DNA of 37,642 nucleotides from a virus. Positions within the stretch are counted from its first letter, which is position 1. The number at the start of each line of letters is the position of its first letter. The stretch covers positions 1 to 37,642 of the IMG/VR virus record IMGVR_UViG_3300031111_000020; one strand, given 5' to 3'. The position numbers and the translations under genes were made by a program. Positions 16,761 to 24,492 of the stretch are shown here, one piece after another. Under the pieces are notes generated by a model that worked only from the letters and a program-made list of their open reading frames with translations, was not told the DNA's origin and ran no database searches.

Positions 16761-17230
16761 TATGTCAACCCCACGATTCTGCCAATAGTGTCCGCCGAAA
16801 TTAGACTGTTGTTGTATTTATCCCAAATTATTCTTCTGACTTTTGATTGGTCGATGACTTTTCCTTCGAGCGGTTGATAGGTATCCTCAGGATTCCGCAC
16901 ACGAGACCAATTAACACTCGCAGTCCATGTCGGAAACTCTGTCATTAAATCTTCAAATCGGATACAGAACCTTCTCTTGGCTGTTGGAATCAGCAATATG
17001 TCGTCACGTTCCTCGATTTCATCTGAAGAGAAACTCCTAACCTGGAGAGCACGAGCAGCCTTTTCTACGTTAATATTGTCGCCGACATTCACCTTAACAA
17101 TCAAAAACTTTTTCCTCTCCTGCACGCCGAACTGGTGTTCTCCATCTACCACAGCGATGATGTCTCCCTCTTTCTTTCTCCCTACTTCTTGTTCATGACG
17201 ACAAGCAATTAACATAGAAACGATAGGCAT
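16760..17230 (-). CDS. Unknown protein after the capsid terminator
   Basis: The 156-aa soluble protein begins MPIVSMLIACRHEQEVGRKKEGDIIAV. It continues with KKFLIVKVNVGD, FSSDEIEERDDILLIPTAKRRFCIRFEDL and a Trp-containing C-terminal part. No family is recognised. It is the first gene after the capsid terminator, preceded by AAAGGAGAT, and is coupled to the beta-helix gene by TAATG overlap. Placement points to a structural or assembly role with the two appendage genes downstream, for example a connector or chaperone. Confidence 0.75.
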   Translation of the reverse strand: MPIVSMLIACRHEQEVGRKKEGDIIAVVDGEHQFGVQERKKFLIVKVNVGDNINVEKAARALQVRSFSSDEIEERDDILLIPTAKRRFCIRFEDLMTEFPTWTASVNWSRVRNPEDTYQPLEGKVIDQSKVRRIIWDKYNNSLISADTIGRIVGLT

Positions 17231-17252
17231 TTGTTATCTCCTTTAAATGTGG

Positions 17253-17285
17253 AAAAAAAGGGGCCACCCAATTCAGGGTGACCCC
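17253..17285 (-). terminator. Intrinsic terminator after the capsid gene (Tphi-like)
   Basis: Minus-strand RNA forms GGGGUCACCC / GGGUGGCCCC, ten pairs with a 6-nt loop, followed at once by seven U. The one imperfect pair is a U-G wobble in minus RNA but a C-A mismatch in plus RNA, so it acts on the minus strand. T7 has its major terminator Tphi at the same point, just after gene 10. Genes further on (appendages, tail, lysis, terminase) would depend on readthrough, giving lower expression than capsid. Confidence 0.92.
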
Positions 17286-17311
17286 TTAGGTGTCACTTCA
17301 AGGACTATGGA

Positions 17312-18325
17312 TCAACTATCAGTCCAAGGAGAAGCAGCGTTAGCAGCAGCAACTCCAATGCCCAACTCGATGCAAGACTCGGGGCGCAGGTATCCGTGAC
17401 CAATGGCATACTTGGAGACGAGCAGATGACCCTGCCTCTGAATCTCGTACTCACCTTCCATCGCCAAATCCATCAGCTTGACAGTTCCTACGGCTTCCTT
17501 AGCGAAGACGATCCCGCAGGTTCCGTAAGTACCAACACCAGAACAGTCAACACCGTGGTAGGTTGCGCCAGTGAGGTCAGTGAGAGGCATGTTGTTACTC
17601 TTAATGATGGTAATGCCTGCGACCCTGAATACGGAGGCATCGGCATACGCACCTGCTCCGCCCCAATCCTTATTAATCAGATCGGTGTTCTGGGCCAGGA
17701 GGTAATAGATGCTCGGAGGAACAACCGCATACCTGCCATCCTCAGGGACATCGTTCTCGTCCATAGTCTGAGCAGCAGTGAACAGTGCGGTAGCAAGGGC
17801 AGTACCCTTCTCGGCAGTAGTGAGAGCAGCCCACGCACTAGAAGTAGCGGAGACGGCAATCTGAGTACCACCAGAGTTACCAGTGATTACAGTCGCAGCC
17901 CTAGCACCGATGACGATCTCCTGCATGACGTTCTTATCGAAAGCCTGCGCAAGAGTACGTCCCATCTCGGTGCTGTAGATCGAGCGCACATCGTAATGGT
18001 TCATGGCCTCGTCGATGGAAGCCAGGAAAGCCTGGGCCAGAAGCAGGCCATCAATGGAGATGACACGCTCTGCGTGGTTCACAACGGTTCCGACCAGATA
18101 CGCTCCAGGCGTATGATACGCAGCAGCAATCTGACCAGTGAAGGGGAACTGAGCACTCTTGCCGTTCTCAATCGTGCGAACGAGGTGCTTGTCGAGCATT
18201 ACGGTCATCTTCTCAAACGTGGTGAGGACTTCCCCACCGAAGACCTTCAGGAAAAGCTGAAGTACATCAGAACCGGCAGCGTTGGCATCACCGATTCTAG
18301 AGGGGGTTGCATTGGGAGCAGCCAT
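17312..18325 (-). CDS. Major capsid protein (T7 gp10-like)
   Basis: The 337-aa protein has the T7-type capsid pattern: an N-terminal arm with DVLQLFLKVFGGEVLTTFE, the DKHLVRTIENGKSAQFPF loop, and a C-terminal ALMDLAMEGEYEIQ-like stretch (present as KLMDLAMEGEYEIQRQG) followed by KYAIGHGYLRPE. It is close in size to T7 gp10A (345 aa). The ATG at 18325 has AAAGGAG at good spacing; an upstream in-frame start at 18400 would add 25 residues of unlike composition and was rejected. It is preceded by a 150-nt leader after the scaffold gene and followed by a strong terminator. No slippery extension for a 10B form was found. Confidence 0.95.
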   Translation of the reverse strand: MAAPNATPSRIGDANAAGSDVLQLFLKVFGGEVLTTFEKMTVMLDKHLVRTIENGKSAQFPFTGQIAAAYHTPGAYLVGTVVNHAERVISIDGLLLAQAFLASIDEAMNHYDVRSIYSTEMGRTLAQAFDKNVMQEIVIGARAATVITGNSGGTQIAVSATSSAWAALTTAEKGTALATALFTAAQTMDENDVPEDGRYAVVPPSIYYLLAQNTDLINKDWGGAGAYADASVFRVAGITIIKSNNMPLTDLTGATYHGVDCSGVGTYGTCGIVFAKEAVGTVKLMDLAMEGEYEIQRQGHLLVSKYAIGHGYLRPESCIELGIGVAAANAASPWTDS

Positions 18326-18475
18326 GATTTGAACTCCTTTAATAAATAAGAATGGTTTGTTGTACGATGTTGTTTCTTTGTGATTCCCATTCGCCTTCAA
18401 AGGTGTCCGTTGACTGACCGCCCCTCAGGGCTTCTATGTCATTGGGCTTTTCTGGTGTCCTGGTACTTTCCTCGC
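18326..18475 (-). other. Scaffold-capsid intergenic leader
   Basis: This 150-nt gap holds no gene and no copy of the CGCCCACTA phage promoter core, unlike T7, where phi10 precedes gene 10. Only the AAAGGAG ribosome binding site for the capsid gene and a weak GCCC/GGGC hairpin are visible. Either a divergent promoter is present or capsid is transcribed from the promoter at 21536. Confidence 0.5.
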
Positions 18476-19333
18476 CTAAAGAAATGTGCTTCGATGGACC
18501 TTTTCTATAACTGCCTTTCGATATGCAGGGTCTTTAGAGTAGCGAGGATCACCCATTGCAGCAGTCATTTCAGCACTGCTTGCGAATCCGTCTCCTGCTT
18601 TAGAAGCGGGAGAGTCACCCTCAACGAGCGAAGGGTGAGTTCCTACAGCTTCGGTGTAACGAGTCTTCAGGGATGTGAGAGCTGTCTTGACTGTGTTGAT
18701 ATCTCTGGAACCGAGAAGCTCATCAATCGCTTCTATTTCTGATTCATTCAGAGCTTCAGCAGCCCATTCGACAACTTTCTCATACTCAGCTTCGCCACCT
18801 ACGCTTTCAAACGCTTCTTTACGGAAGTTATCCCTGAGGGCTTCCTGACCGGCAATGTAGTTATCTACCGTTTCTTTCGGATATCCAGCCTTTTCCAAAC
18901 TAGCGTAGTCCTCAGCAGTCAGTTCTCCGTTCTCTAGATACGATTGCTCGAACGCAGAGAGGTCTACAGGTGCATCGGCAGCGTCTGCAGCACCGGCATC
19001 AGCATCTGCAGCATCAGCACCGGCATCAGCATCTGAAGCATCTGAAGCATCCGGAACGGTAGGAGAAGGATCGCCTGTTGCGTCCACGCCTTCTACCGTA
19101 ACTCCAGCTTCAGCCAGCTTCTCTTTCAGCTGCTTGATTTCTAGAGCTTGCGCACCGATCTTTGATTCAGCGTTCTTGTATCCACCAACTAGAGCGTCCT
19201 GGTCTTTAAACTTCCCTGCCAGGAGATCGCCGTTAGGATTCGTTCCTTCTTCAAGTTTAGCTGCCATCTTCTCATCATGTCCCTCGGGTGGATTAACACC
19301 AGTGTCCGTGGGAGGCATATCGATTCGTGACAT
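18476..19333 (-). CDS. Capsid assembly scaffold protein (T7 gp9-like)
   Basis: The 285-aa protein is acidic and helical, as expected of a T7-type scaffold (gp9 is 307 aa). It has GHDEKMAAKLEEGTN, KFKDQDALVGGYKNAESKIG and a predicted coiled segment early on, then an Asp/Ala low-complexity linker, and a C-terminal helix set ending in AYRKAVIEKVHRSTFL that likely contacts the capsid. KDQDALVGGYKNAE is a typical motif of marine T7-like scaffolds. It lies directly before the capsid gene; TAGGAGA precedes the ATG. Confidence 0.92.
   Translation of the reverse strand: MSRIDMPPTDTGVNPPEGHDEKMAAKLEEGTNPNGDLLAGKFKDQDALVGGYKNAESKIGAQALEIKQLKEKLAEAGVTVEGVDATGDPSPTVPDASDASDADAGADAADADAGAADAADAPVDLSAFEQSYLENGELTAEDYASLEKAGYPKETVDNYIAGQEALRDNFRKEAFESVGGEAEYEKVVEWAAEALNESEIEAIDELLGSRDINTVKTALTSLKTRYTEAVGTHPSLVEGDSPASKAGDGFASSAEMTAAMGDPRYSKDPAYRKAVIEKVHRSTFL
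18991..19052 (-). repeat. Short direct repeats encoding an Asp-Ala linker in the scaffold gene
   Basis: An 18-bp sequence, caccggcatcagcatctg on the plus strand, occurs at 18991 and again at 19018, within further copies of gcatctg and gcatcag. It encodes a flexible acidic linker of Asp, Ala and Gly at about residues 94-117. Spacing in multiples of three keeps the frame, so length changes by slippage are tolerated. Confidence 0.8.
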
Positions 19334-19350
19334 GTTTTCTCCTAGTTAAT

Positions 19351-19557
19351 TTAATGTCTTGTGCGGGTGAGTCCGTTAACAGCATCAATCACGGTCACCT
19401 CAGCGTCTTTAGGTGAGGCAGTGTCTGCCCTCATTGCCGTAACAGCATCGGCAGGATTACCTCCAGCTGGAGCTTCTGCAATTTGAGGCTCAGTAGGGAC
19501 CACTTCTTCCTTGGTCTCTTCCAAAGGTGTCTCTTTAACTTTCTTGCTCTTCGCCAT
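19351..19557 (-). CDS. Small protein between portal and scaffold
   Basis: The 68-aa protein has a Lys/Glu-rich start (MAKSKKVKETPLEETKEEV), a Pro/Ala middle and a C-terminal NGLTRTRH. It is probably disordered and no domain is recognised. The ATG overlaps the portal stop by one base. Many T7-like phages have a short gene at this place, such as T7 7.3, a tail or assembly protein, but similarity is only positional. It is likely a minor virion or assembly protein. Confidence 0.7.
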   Translation of the reverse strand: MAKSKKVKETPLEETKEEVVPTEPQIAEAPAGGNPADAVTAMRADTASPKDAEVTVIDAVNGLTRTRH

Positions 19558-21059
19558 TATTCTGATATTCCTTTCGTTAAGTTACCGGCAACCTGAGGAG
19601 CAGCCCTGTTAGCTAACTCCATCATCTGTGCCTGCTGTTGTTCCGCAGCGACTTCCTCTTTATCTCGGAGGAGATTCTCGGTATCAACACCTCGACCTCT
19701 CGCTGCACGTTCAATGTATGTTCTTATGTCTAGGTGCGGGAGAGCAGCATCTTTGACAAGCTCCAAGTCCATGAGGAACAGTGACATTCTTTCAACATCG
19801 TGCGTCCTACCAAGGGCTTCGAGTCCTGTTGTGATTACTATTTGCGTTGCGTTATCAGGCAGTTTCGGAAGCTTCTTCTTCTTCTCCATTTGCTTCTTAA
19901 TCAGCTTAAGGAGAGGAAGCTGCAGCTCCTGGCTCAGCAGGGAGTAGACACCTCCGAGGGTATCTTCGAGTTCCCTTGCCATGAACCTGATCTCTTCCGC
20001 TGTCACACGTTCTCCTTGTCTCTGGATCGCAGAGTTGAGCATGAACACCTGGGACAAACTCTTGCGAAGCTCATCGATTGTTTCTTTCGCAACTCTGAAG
20101 TCCATCGCTTTCGCTACCTGCATGACTGTCACATCCTCAGACCGACCAGGCTTTACAGCCCCGTTCTCTGACTGAGCTACTGTACGCTGCGATGTGACAC
20201 CGTTAGGATTGACAAGGAACAGAACCTTCGACATTATTGCCGATCCTTCAACGACTGACATGGACAACGATTCGAGACTTCTCAAGTCGCCTAAGTGCTC
20301 CTCGACAAGACCTCGCCCGTAGTCCTCACCATGAAGACCCATCCACCGAAGCGGAAGCCAGGGGCAGTCATCAAGTCGGTAAGTTCCTGCAGATTCTGGT
20401 ACGATAACATCATTGACTTCCTGAGAGACCTTCCAGTGCGTCTTCGCTCTGACTACTCTGGTGAACATCTCAACAGGTTCATCAATATTTTTCTGAACGT
20501 TCATTACCGCATCTCGAATAGAGTCCGGCAACGCCAAGGGTGATACTTCTTCCCTCACGACTATCTCAAGAACGAGTCCTAATGGATCACGCTTGACAAC
20601 ATACTGGTCCAGCCTGTACACCCTGAGCCTTTCCTTCTGTTCGTTCAGGTAAAGCAGGGCATTCCCGGAAGTGATGAGATAACGTAGAGCCTCGAACACT
20701 GGAACACGCAAAGCCTGACTCTCGATCTCGTCCATTATCATTTTCTCTATTTCAACGAGAATCTTCTCAGCCTCTTCCAACGCCTCTTTATCTAGACCGT
20801 TTTTCCTAGCTTCTCCCTTGTCTATCTTCTGCCTGAAGAACGGTGAGTTCGGAGGGAGCAGCGCAAGGATAAGTTTGGATGCCAGGTTGTTCACACCTCT
20901 CGCTCCCATGCCTTGATAAGGAGTAGGGAGGTCGGAGTTTTCTTTATGGCCTTGGGGAGGAAGCAAACTAGGGATCGTGAGGTCCGCACAGTCCCTTCCA
21001 CGCTTTAGTACATAGTTCCTCTCAGTATCCAACTTTGTCCATCGGGCTTTATGTGACAT
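19557..21059 (-). CDS. Portal / head-tail connector protein (T7 gp8-like)
   Basis: The 500-aa protein (T7 gp8 is 536 aa) forms the dodecameric ring through which DNA is packaged and ejected. It carries the gp8 landmarks: TIPSLLPPQGH, a PYQGMGARGVNNLASKLILALLPPNSPFFR segment (residues about 46-77), RLDQYVVKRDPLG, and in the C-terminal half RQGERVTAEEIRFMARELEDTLGGVYSLLSQELQLPL. The C-terminus is Gln- and Glu-rich. It lies after two small virion-type genes and before the scaffold gene, the T7 order. Confidence 0.95.
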   Translation of the reverse strand: MSHKARWTKLDTERNYVLKRGRDCADLTIPSLLPPQGHKENSDLPTPYQGMGARGVNNLASKLILALLPPNSPFFRQKIDKGEARKNGLDKEALEEAEKILVEIEKMIMDEIESQALRVPVFEALRYLITSGNALLYLNEQKERLRVYRLDQYVVKRDPLGLVLEIVVREEVSPLALPDSIRDAVMNVQKNIDEPVEMFTRVVRAKTHWKVSQEVNDVIVPESAGTYRLDDCPWLPLRWMGLHGEDYGRGLVEEHLGDLRSLESLSMSVVEGSAIMSKVLFLVNPNGVTSQRTVAQSENGAVKPGRSEDVTVMQVAKAMDFRVAKETIDELRKSLSQVFMLNSAIQRQGERVTAEEIRFMARELEDTLGGVYSLLSQELQLPLLKLIKKQMEKKKKLPKLPDNATQIVITTGLEALGRTHDVERMSLFLMDLELVKDAALPHLDIRTYIERAARGRGVDTENLLRDKEEVAAEQQQAQMMELANRAAPQVAGNLTKGISE

Positions 21060-21071
21060 CGATAACTCTCC

Positions 21072-21257
21072 TTACTTCTTCGAGATGCCGAGGCCAGTTC
21101 CTGCACCGCCCTGGTTGAGGGACACCTGGAGTCTACGTTTACCTAGTTTCCTTCGTTTGATTTGTCCTTCTTCAGCTTCACCACCAGCGTTAAGTTCAGC
21201 CAGTTTAATCGGAGGTGGAGGTGCTATAGGTTTAGGCATTTTTGGATTTGGACACAT
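21072..21257 (-). CDS. Small Pro-rich virion-type protein (T7 gp6.7-like)
   Basis: The 61-aa protein reads MCPNPKMPKPIAPPPP at the start and KLGKRRLQVSLNQGGAGTGLGISKK at the end. This Pro-run plus GxRRLQ...GLGI layout is common in short genes just before the portal in T7-like phages, some annotated as gp6.7-type minor virion proteins. The ATG at 21257 is chosen for its AAAGGAGAAG site; longer frames upstream lie within the previous gene. The start overlaps that gene by 26 nt. Confidence 0.75.
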   Translation of the reverse strand: MCPNPKMPKPIAPPPPIKLAELNAGGEAEEGQIKRRKLGKRRLQVSLNQGGAGTGLGISKK

Positions 21258-21456
21258 TGACTTCTCCTTTTTCTCGGTTGTCCTCAGCGATCTGCTGAAG
21301 CTGTAGATCAAGAGAAGTCTTGAGCAAAACAACAAGCTCTCTCTTGCCTGCGTATCTGAAGATTTCTCTCTCACTTTCGTCGATGGAGGGACACTTTTCA
21401 GGAAACAGCCTATCCAATTCTTCGATAAGCCTTGGTGTATCCATTGGAATTTCCAT
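21232..21456 (-). CDS. Small unknown protein, first gene of the head operon
   Basis: The 74-aa soluble protein has a LIEELDRLFPEKCP segment, ESEREIFRYAGKRELVVLLKTSLDL, and an amphipathic helical C-terminus. Proteins with this LDxxFPxxxP and YxAGxRxxV layout are frequent in T7-like phages in the same place, without a known role. It is the first gene after promoter P2 and its hairpin, and GGAGAAATA precedes the ATG. Confidence 0.75.
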   Translation of the reverse strand: MEIPMDTPRLIEELDRLFPEKCPSIDESEREIFRYAGKRELVVLLKTSLDLQLQQIAEDNREKGEVNVSKSKNA

Positions 21457-21484
21457 TATTTCTCCTTACACACAAGGGACTTTT

Positions 21485-21522
21485 TGAAAGAAAAGAGGCT
21501 ATACCATTTGGTATAACCTCTT
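21485..21522 (-). terminator. Strong hairpin with U-rich tail directly after promoter P2
   Basis: Minus-strand RNA forms AAGAGGUUAUACC / GGUAUAGCCUCUU, 13 pairs with one U-G wobble and a 4-nt loop, followed by UUCUUUC. Its wobble again fits only minus RNA. It starts about 14 nt after the predicted P2 start site, so it could end readthrough from RNR, or act as a stable 5' end on head-operon mRNA, or attenuate P2. The position makes a simple terminator less certain. Confidence 0.7.
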
Positions 21523-21535
21523 GTTTTCTCTTGTC

Positions 21536-21556
21536 TGTTAGTGGGCGATGAAGATT
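21536..21556 (-). promoter_or_regulatory. Phage RNA polymerase promoter P2 (head operon)
   Basis: On the minus strand the site reads AATCTTCATCGCCCACTA then ACAGAC. It is identical to P1 over 17 bases and shares CGCCCACTA with P3 before RNAP. The CACTA fits the T7-group core, giving +1 at an A near 21536. It separates RNR from the structural genes, as middle and late classes are separated in T7. Confidence 0.88.
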
Positions 21557-21575
21557 ATCTAATTAATACGCACTG

Positions 21576-23474
21576 TTACACCTCACATTTGTCACCTATA
21601 CAGGCGTATTCCATAGCTCCTGCTGTCCTGTCTTCCCCCTCATAGGTTGACAGATTAGACCAATCGAGAATCGGCATTGCAGCAGACAGTTCCTTGTACT
21701 TTTCTTCAGTAATATCTTCGTACGGAGCGAGATGGTAATGGCCACCATCATAAGGAAGGAAGGATAGACCTCCTATATCATCCCAATGCTTGTACACCCA
21801 GGCTCCTACCTCTAGCCATTCATGCTCCTTGACGTAGATTGTGACCGATGGATTGTGCTCACAATAATAAGTCTTAAACATATTCCAGTACTCTAGCTGC
21901 TCGAGTGCTGAGATATTATCCTTGAATATCCCATCCACGTTTGGAGACTTTACGGGAAATTCGAAGACCAGAGTACTAGCGTCTTCTTCTGTCTGTCCAG
22001 TCTCTGGGTGGTAAGGTACTCCATGATTGGCTAGAAATTCAGCAACAGGATCAGTAGCTGAAACCCTAACCCTCCTAATGTAGTATGGAGAGAACCTTGG
22101 GTGAATTCCTGAGGAAGTATTAGTTAACTGCGAGACTGTTCCAGATGGTTTCACGCAGGTAACAGCAGCAGGCATGTTGATGCCTAAAGCCTCAGACCAC
22201 CTCTGCGCTGTCTCCAGGGCGACCTGCCGTAGAACAGCGAGGTTTGACTTCATGGATGTGATATCGTCAGTGCCATTGAGATATTTGTTATCCATCGTTC
22301 CTGTGAGAGATACTCCAAGCAACCTTTCATCCTCACAGTTATACTTCCACTCTTCACTGACGAACTTGAAATCAGTGAGTGTGCTTTGAATAACGCCTAG
22401 GATTGTCGCATGCTTAACCTTGTCGTGAAGAGATAGAAGAGTGTCTTCATGGCGCACGATAACCTCAGTCAGATTACAGAACTGGCGAGGACGTAGAGCT
22501 ATCTCACCGCAAGGGTTGACTCCTGCGTCTCCTTCCCACAATCGCCTGGGTGCAGCGGAGCAAGACATCAGAGCCTGACGGTTCACGATCCCTCGCTCCC
22601 CTGTTCCGGACCTCATAAGTGAGATCCACTCTTCAAGAAAGATTCCCATGTCTGGTTTCTCTGTGTAGGCCACTGAATTATTTGAGAGCATACGATCAGG
22701 GTGTGTGATCCAGAACTGTCCCTGCTTGGCATCTCTCATCCTTGGATCGGATAGGTTGCTGAGGGAGATCGTTGCGGATCGTCTCACGCCTCCGGACACG
22801 ACACAGTTAGCAATCTTGCACACGATGTCGTAGACCTCTAGCGAATTGAGCTTGCGTCCCTGTGCTGCCTTAAACGTGGCAGTAGTGAACTCAACCAGTT
22901 CTTTAAGAGGTTCAGGGCCAGAGGCTCTACCACCGAATGTCTTGAGGACTGCACCCTTCGGCCTGATCTCAGAGTAATCTATAGCAGCAATACCACCGCT
23001 GTAATATAGATTAGCGACGTAGTTATTGTATGTCTCCGCCCATCCAATTTTGCTGTCCTCTACAGTAAACTTCAAGTGATCCGACCTATCCCATAGTTCA
23101 GGAACATCAGGTAACTGGTTAATGTACTGCCTCTCAACAGAGAACCCTACGCCTGCGCCGTTCATCAGTATGTAGAGTACTTCCGAGAATGATCGAACTC
23201 TGTCAATTGGAGTGTATGCGCAGTTGTAGCCAGCTATATTGTCATTATCCAAGGCTGTACCGGCAGACCACAAAGCTCTCATGCTAGGCACAACCTCCTT
23301 CTTATGAACTGCGTGGCAAGCTGCGACGTACTCTTCCATCATGCCTTCTGGAACTCTTCTTGACATGTAATCCCCGTACCTTGCTACGCTTTCTTTCCAA
23401 GTCTCCCTCTCTCCAGTTTCAGGTATGTACCTTGCGTACGTCCTCTTAAATATAAAATCTTCATACTGTCCCAT
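21576..23474 (-). CDS. nrdJ: Class II (B12-dependent) ribonucleoside-triphosphate reductase
   Basis: This enzyme reduces ribonucleotides to deoxyribonucleotides with adenosylcobalamin, supplying phage replication. The 632-aa protein matches the monomeric Lactobacillus-type enzyme: NPCGEI gives N320, thiyl Cys C322 and E324, with reducing C333 exactly 11 residues on; C85 in GYNCAYTPID is its partner. The C-terminal CIGDKC (C625, C630) is the shuttle pair with the same five-residue offset. PSGTVSQLTNTSSGIHPR is also conserved. The ATG at 23474 has AAAGGAAC before it; an upstream in-frame start would translate the terminator hairpin and was rejected. Marine T7-like phages often carry RNR here. 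Confidence 0.95.
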   Translation of the reverse strand: MGQYEDFIFKRTYARYIPETGERETWKESVARYGDYMSRRVPEGMMEEYVAACHAVHKKEVVPSMRALWSAGTALDNDNIAGYNCAYTPIDRVRSFSEVLYILMNGAGVGFSVERQYINQLPDVPELWDRSDHLKFTVEDSKIGWAETYNNYVANLYYSGGIAAIDYSEIRPKGAVLKTFGGRASGPEPLKELVEFTTATFKAAQGRKLNSLEVYDIVCKIANCVVSGGVRRSATISLSNLSDPRMRDAKQGQFWITHPDRMLSNNSVAYTEKPDMGIFLEEWISLMRSGTGERGIVNRQALMSCSAAPRRLWEGDAGVNPCGEIALRPRQFCNLTEVIVRHEDTLLSLHDKVKHATILGVIQSTLTDFKFVSEEWKYNCEDERLLGVSLTGTMDNKYLNGTDDITSMKSNLAVLRQVALETAQRWSEALGINMPAAVTCVKPSGTVSQLTNTSSGIHPRFSPYYIRRVRVSATDPVAEFLANHGVPYHPETGQTEEDASTLVFEFPVKSPNVDGIFKDNISALEQLEYWNMFKTYYCEHNPSVTIYVKEHEWLEVGAWVYKHWDDIGGLSFLPYDGGHYHLAPYEDITEEKYKELSAAMPILDWSNLSTYEGEDRTAGAMEYACIGDKCEV

Positions 23475-23501
23475 GCAGATGTTCCTTTCTATGATGAACA
23501 G

Positions 23502-23529
23502 AAAAGGGGCCATCCCGAAGGACAGCCCC
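23502..23529 (-). terminator. Intrinsic terminator with UUCG tetraloop before RNR
   Basis: Minus-strand RNA forms GGGGCUGUCC / GGAUGGCCCC, ten pairs including two adjacent wobbles, capped by the very stable C(UUCG)G loop and followed by UUUUC. The two wobbles are C-A mismatches in plus RNA, so the element is directed to the minus strand. It lies between the small membrane gene and the RNR start, so RNR expression must come from readthrough or an unseen promoter. Confidence 0.87.
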
Positions 23530-23563
23530 CTATGTTTAGGACAACTATTCTGCAACTACTTCT

Positions 23564-23749
23564 TCATTGAAACATTACAAATAGCTTAACGGAACAATGC
23601 ACAAGTATCATTAGAGGCCAGAACACGGACAGGCACATCACAACCAAAAGGTTTCCGATAGTGCATTTGCTAATATCAGGTCCGGAAAAGAACCATAGAA
23701 TTGTGCTTAACCACCCTATTCCGTAGATGGATAAGAAGGTGGAGTCCAC
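23564..23749 (-). CDS. Small two-helix membrane protein
   Basis: The 61-aa protein is almost wholly hydrophobic, with two likely membrane segments (about residues 8-22 and 31-58, the latter beginning TIGNLLVVMCLSVFW). It starts with GTG, supported by an AAAGGAGGT site at good spacing, and overlaps the exonuclease end by 34 nt. No family is recognised. A role at the host membrane, such as superinfection exclusion or energy dissipation, is speculation. Confidence 0.65.
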   Translation of the reverse strand: MDSTFLSIYGIGWLSTILWFFSGPDISKCTIGNLLVVMCLSVFWPLMILVHCSVKLFVMFQ

Positions 23750-24492
23750 AGTTTTACCTCCTTTGTTTCAAAGTTATAGTCTTCAGCTCTGAGTATCCGA
23801 GCTACTCGTGCTTGGACGATTGCATCCTCTTCTGTTAAACCCTTCGCTTCGTAAGCCTCTACAATGCGCTCCCACACATAAGGCTTCCACGCTTCAAGGC
23901 ATCCATCCAGAATCTTCTCAGCCTTCTTAGGGCCGATCCCAGGGCAGCCTTTGAATCCATCTGCGGTGTCACCTGTCAGTATCTGCGTATAGAAGTTGTA
24001 ATCAGCTTCTTTCTCAGTGACGTACCGCAGCGTGTTATCCTTCCAATCGAACAACCATCCTGGGATCGTCTGCATATCCTTGTCGGCTGAAGCGATGATG
24101 TATTTGTCTGGTGTCCTCGTAGAGAGAATGCCCATAACATCATCAGCTTCGAGACCTTCCTTCAAGCGAGTCGAGTAGGCTTCTTGGAGATGATCCCTTA
24201 TTCCATCTAAGAGTTCTGGCTTCTCCTTGTCTGCCCTGTTCGCCTTGTAAGATGGAAGTACTTCGTATCGAAAGTTAAGAGAACCTGTGAGGCACACGAT
24301 TACCTTGACAGTGCCTGTCTTTTCGATGAGACCGAGTATGAACTGGTCTGTGTCGAAAATTGCCTTGTCGAGATTGGACGACGTTGTTACACAGTCATCT
24401 CCCCAATCGATTTTTGTCGCGTTAGTGAATGCGAAGCGGTACAGGAGGATGTCACCATCTACCAATAGAACGGTAGCGGGACATTTCTTCAT
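23716..24492 (-). CDS. 5'-3' exonuclease (T7 gp6-like, FEN/5'-nuclease family)
   Basis: The 258-aa protein (T7 gp6 is 300 aa) removes RNA primers and degrades host DNA in T7-like phages. It opens with VLLVDGDILLYRFAF, has YKANRADKEKP, EGLEADDVMGI and ASADKDM as metal-binding acidic motifs, and GDTADGFKGCPGIGPKKAEKIL as the helix-hairpin-helix. The ATG overlaps the stop of the DUF3310 gene as ATGA. It follows DNA polymerase, as gene 6 follows gene 5 in T7. Confidence 0.95.
   Translation of the reverse strand: MKKCPATVLLVDGDILLYRFAFTNATKIDWGDDCVTTSSNLDKAIFDTDQFILGLIEKTGTVKVIVCLTGSLNFRYEVLPSYKANRADKEKPELLDGIRDHLQEAYSTRLKEGLEADDVMGILSTRTPDKYIIASADKDMQTIPGWLFDWKDNTLRYVTEKEADYNFYTQILTGDTADGFKGCPGIGPKKAEKILDGCLEAWKPYVWERIVEAYEAKGLTEEDAIVQARVARILRAEDYNFETKEVKLWTPPSYPSTE

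Noticed and set aside
17396-18349. A 317-codon open frame on the plus strand opposite capsid.
   Set aside because: It is a shadow of the capsid gene, has no ribosome binding site, and runs against all other genes.
23475-23555. N-terminal extension of RNR by 27 codons.
   Set aside because: It would translate the terminator hairpin; the ATG at 23474 has the ribosome binding site and begins family-like sequence.
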